From Candidatus Electrothrix gigas (GTDB taxonomy: Bacteria; Desulfobacterota; Desulfobulbia; Desulfobulbales; Desulfobulbaceae): a DNA stretch of 64,000 nt. Made by a program: the position numbers and the translations under genes. Where the stretch lies: assembly GCA_022766165.1 (NCBI GenBank), contig QYLO01000001.1:97490-161489 (forward strand). Reading direction: 5' to 3'. Under the pieces are notes generated by a model, which did not search any database, had not been told where the DNA came from, and saw nothing but the letters and a program-made list of their open reading frames with translations. This document shows, piece after piece, positions 63,287 through 64,000 of this stretch; within the stretch, counting starts at the first letter, position 1, and each line of letters starts with the position of its first letter.

Positions 63287-63823
63287 ATGCCGCAATCACC
63301 TGAACTTGCCGGTGGCGAAGGCTTTACCTTTGAAGGGGATGTAGCTGCGTTTTATCTCACCGCGTTGCTTGCCGAAGACTCTGCACGCGGCATTGACGAC
63401 CGAACCGTTGGCCGTGTGTCGGTTCAGCAGCGCGACTTTGGAGAACCGCTTGATGACGTGATCGTCGATTTTGAAGATACCGCAAAGAATCCTGCCCGCC
63501 TTAGCCTTCAAGTGAAGCGTTCACTTACGATCAGTGCCGCGAAAACGAACACCGACTTTCGTGACATCGTCCGCGACAGTTGGAAAACTCTTAAAAAGCC
63601 GGACTTCCGTATCAACACTGACCGCTACGGGGCGGCAGTTGGCACGATTAGCGCTGACAAGGCACGAGCACTCTGTACCCTTTGTGAATTGGCACGGGCA
63701 AGTATCACGACTGAGCATTTTAATGCTCGTTTTGTAGAAGAAGGGAATGCCAGTCAAGACATCAAGACGATCAAAAATGATATTGTTGCTCTGTTGGAGA
63801 AAGAACAGCGATTCAGAGCGTAA
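63287..63823 (+). CDS. Truncated nuclease-like N-terminal domain, possible defence gene remnant
   Basis: The 178-residue frame begins with MPQSPELAGGEGFTFEGDVA and has DDVIVDFEDTAKNPARLSLQ followed by VKRS, an Asp...Gln-x-Lys arrangement like PD-(D/E)XK nucleases of the Cap4 type. It ends with QDIKTIKNDIVALLEKE just 12 bp before an IS terminus at 63835. The N-terminus looks like that of much larger ATP-binding proteins, so the gene is probably cut off by the IS insertion. Codon use is more GC-rich than in its neighbours. The ribosome site is weak (GGAGT). Probably non-functional or a nuclease-only relic. Confidence 0.55.
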   Translation: MPQSPELAGGEGFTFEGDVAAFYLTALLAEDSARGIDDRTVGRVSVQQRDFGEPLDDVIVDFEDTAKNPARLSLQVKRSLTISAAKTNTDFRDIVRDSWKTLKKPDFRINTDRYGAAVGTISADKARALCTLCELARASITTEHFNARFVEEGNASQDIKTIKNDIVALLEKEQRFRA

Positions 63824-63834
63824 TTTTTTTTCAA

Positions 63835-64000
63835 CTCACATTGAGCGGGTGCAGTTTTATGAAATTTGATATATATTAGCCACAGCATCACCAAAGAGTA
63901 ATAGTATTCGTCTTTTCAGCTTGGTAATACCGTCAAAGACATACTTAACCCGGTTTCCGACAGTGATTTTGATACGACTGATTCCGCCCATTAACTGAAA
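63835..64000 (-). mobile_element. End of a partial insertion sequence (runs past the window)
   Basis: Begins with CTCACATTGAGCGGGT (63835-63850), identical to 28943-28958. A minus-strand frame from the window edge to TAA 63857 encodes 47 residues (SRIKITVGNRVKYVFDGITK then RRILLLFGDAV) with the look of a transposase C-terminus. The element extends beyond 64000. Confidence 0.65.

Overview
The window reads as one stretch of a Gram-negative bacterial chromosome, with moderate GC and dense operons. Outer-membrane biology is explicit: Tol genes, LolC/E and LolD, an AsmA-like protein and OmpA-type domains. I infer Desulfobacterota, most likely a Desulfobulbales relative, from the overall gene mix (corrinoid genes, CHAD and Rpn-type proteins, many transposase remnants). 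No marker gene in the window proves this, so it is inference.

Layout. 0-6.4 kb: a secreted repeat protein, a MEMO1-family protein, ftsK and cbiC on the minus strand, a decayed transposase, and crcB. 6.5-13.6 kb: a 1228-residue AsmA-like protein facing a radical SAM / TPR-methyltransferase pair, then a small DUF1161 protein. 13.6-16.4 kb: a mobile-DNA patch in which an intact IS1634-family element (1750 bp, 13-bp inverted repeats, 6-bp target duplication) sits between two broken transposase fragments. 16.7-25.9 kb: CHAD protein, ParA ATPase, glycogen branching enzyme and a 1411-residue coiled-coil protein with a C-terminal OmpA domain. 26-28.8 kb: three overlapping corrin methyltransferase genes (cbiF, cbiL, cobL-type). 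29.3-37.7 kb: a thioredoxin-reductase-like flavoprotein, then tolQ-tolR-tolA-like-tolB-cpoB without a pal gene, then tlyA, an SH3b protein and a pentapeptide protein. 38-40.5 kb: rpsT, trpE, trpG. 40.6-43.6 kb: an accessory insert of two Rpn-family nucleases flanking an AlbA_2 protein. 43.6-50.3 kb: lolC/E, lolD, lon, ftsY and a DjlA-like co-chaperone. 50.6-53.5 kb: an orphan metal-complex binding protein, a Cys-rich protein, and a cobalamin riboswitch with its own terminator ahead of a pterin-binding methyltransferase. 53.7-61.9 kb: the classic minus-strand translation operon thrS-infC-rpmI-rplT-pheS-pheT-ihfA, with a HEPN/MNT pair inserted between pheS and pheT and tRNA-Val(GAC) upstream. 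62.2-64 kb: GDP-fucose synthase, a truncated nuclease-like N-terminus and the end of another insertion sequence.

How the genes work together. There are two corrinoid loci (cbiC; cbiF-cbiL-cobL) and a B12-sensing switch. tolQRAB/cpoB, lolC/E-lolD, the AsmA-like protein and the OmpA coiled-coil protein all serve the envelope. infC uses an AUU start codon, as in enterobacteria. The likeliest places for undescribed biology are the CHAD-ParA pair, the Rpn-AlbA-Rpn insert, the HEPN/MNT pair embedded in pheST, the B12-switched methyltransferase and the radical SAM/TPR-methyltransferase operon. A striking background feature is the number of perfect short tandem duplications (9-13 bp) at gene edges and inside linkers.
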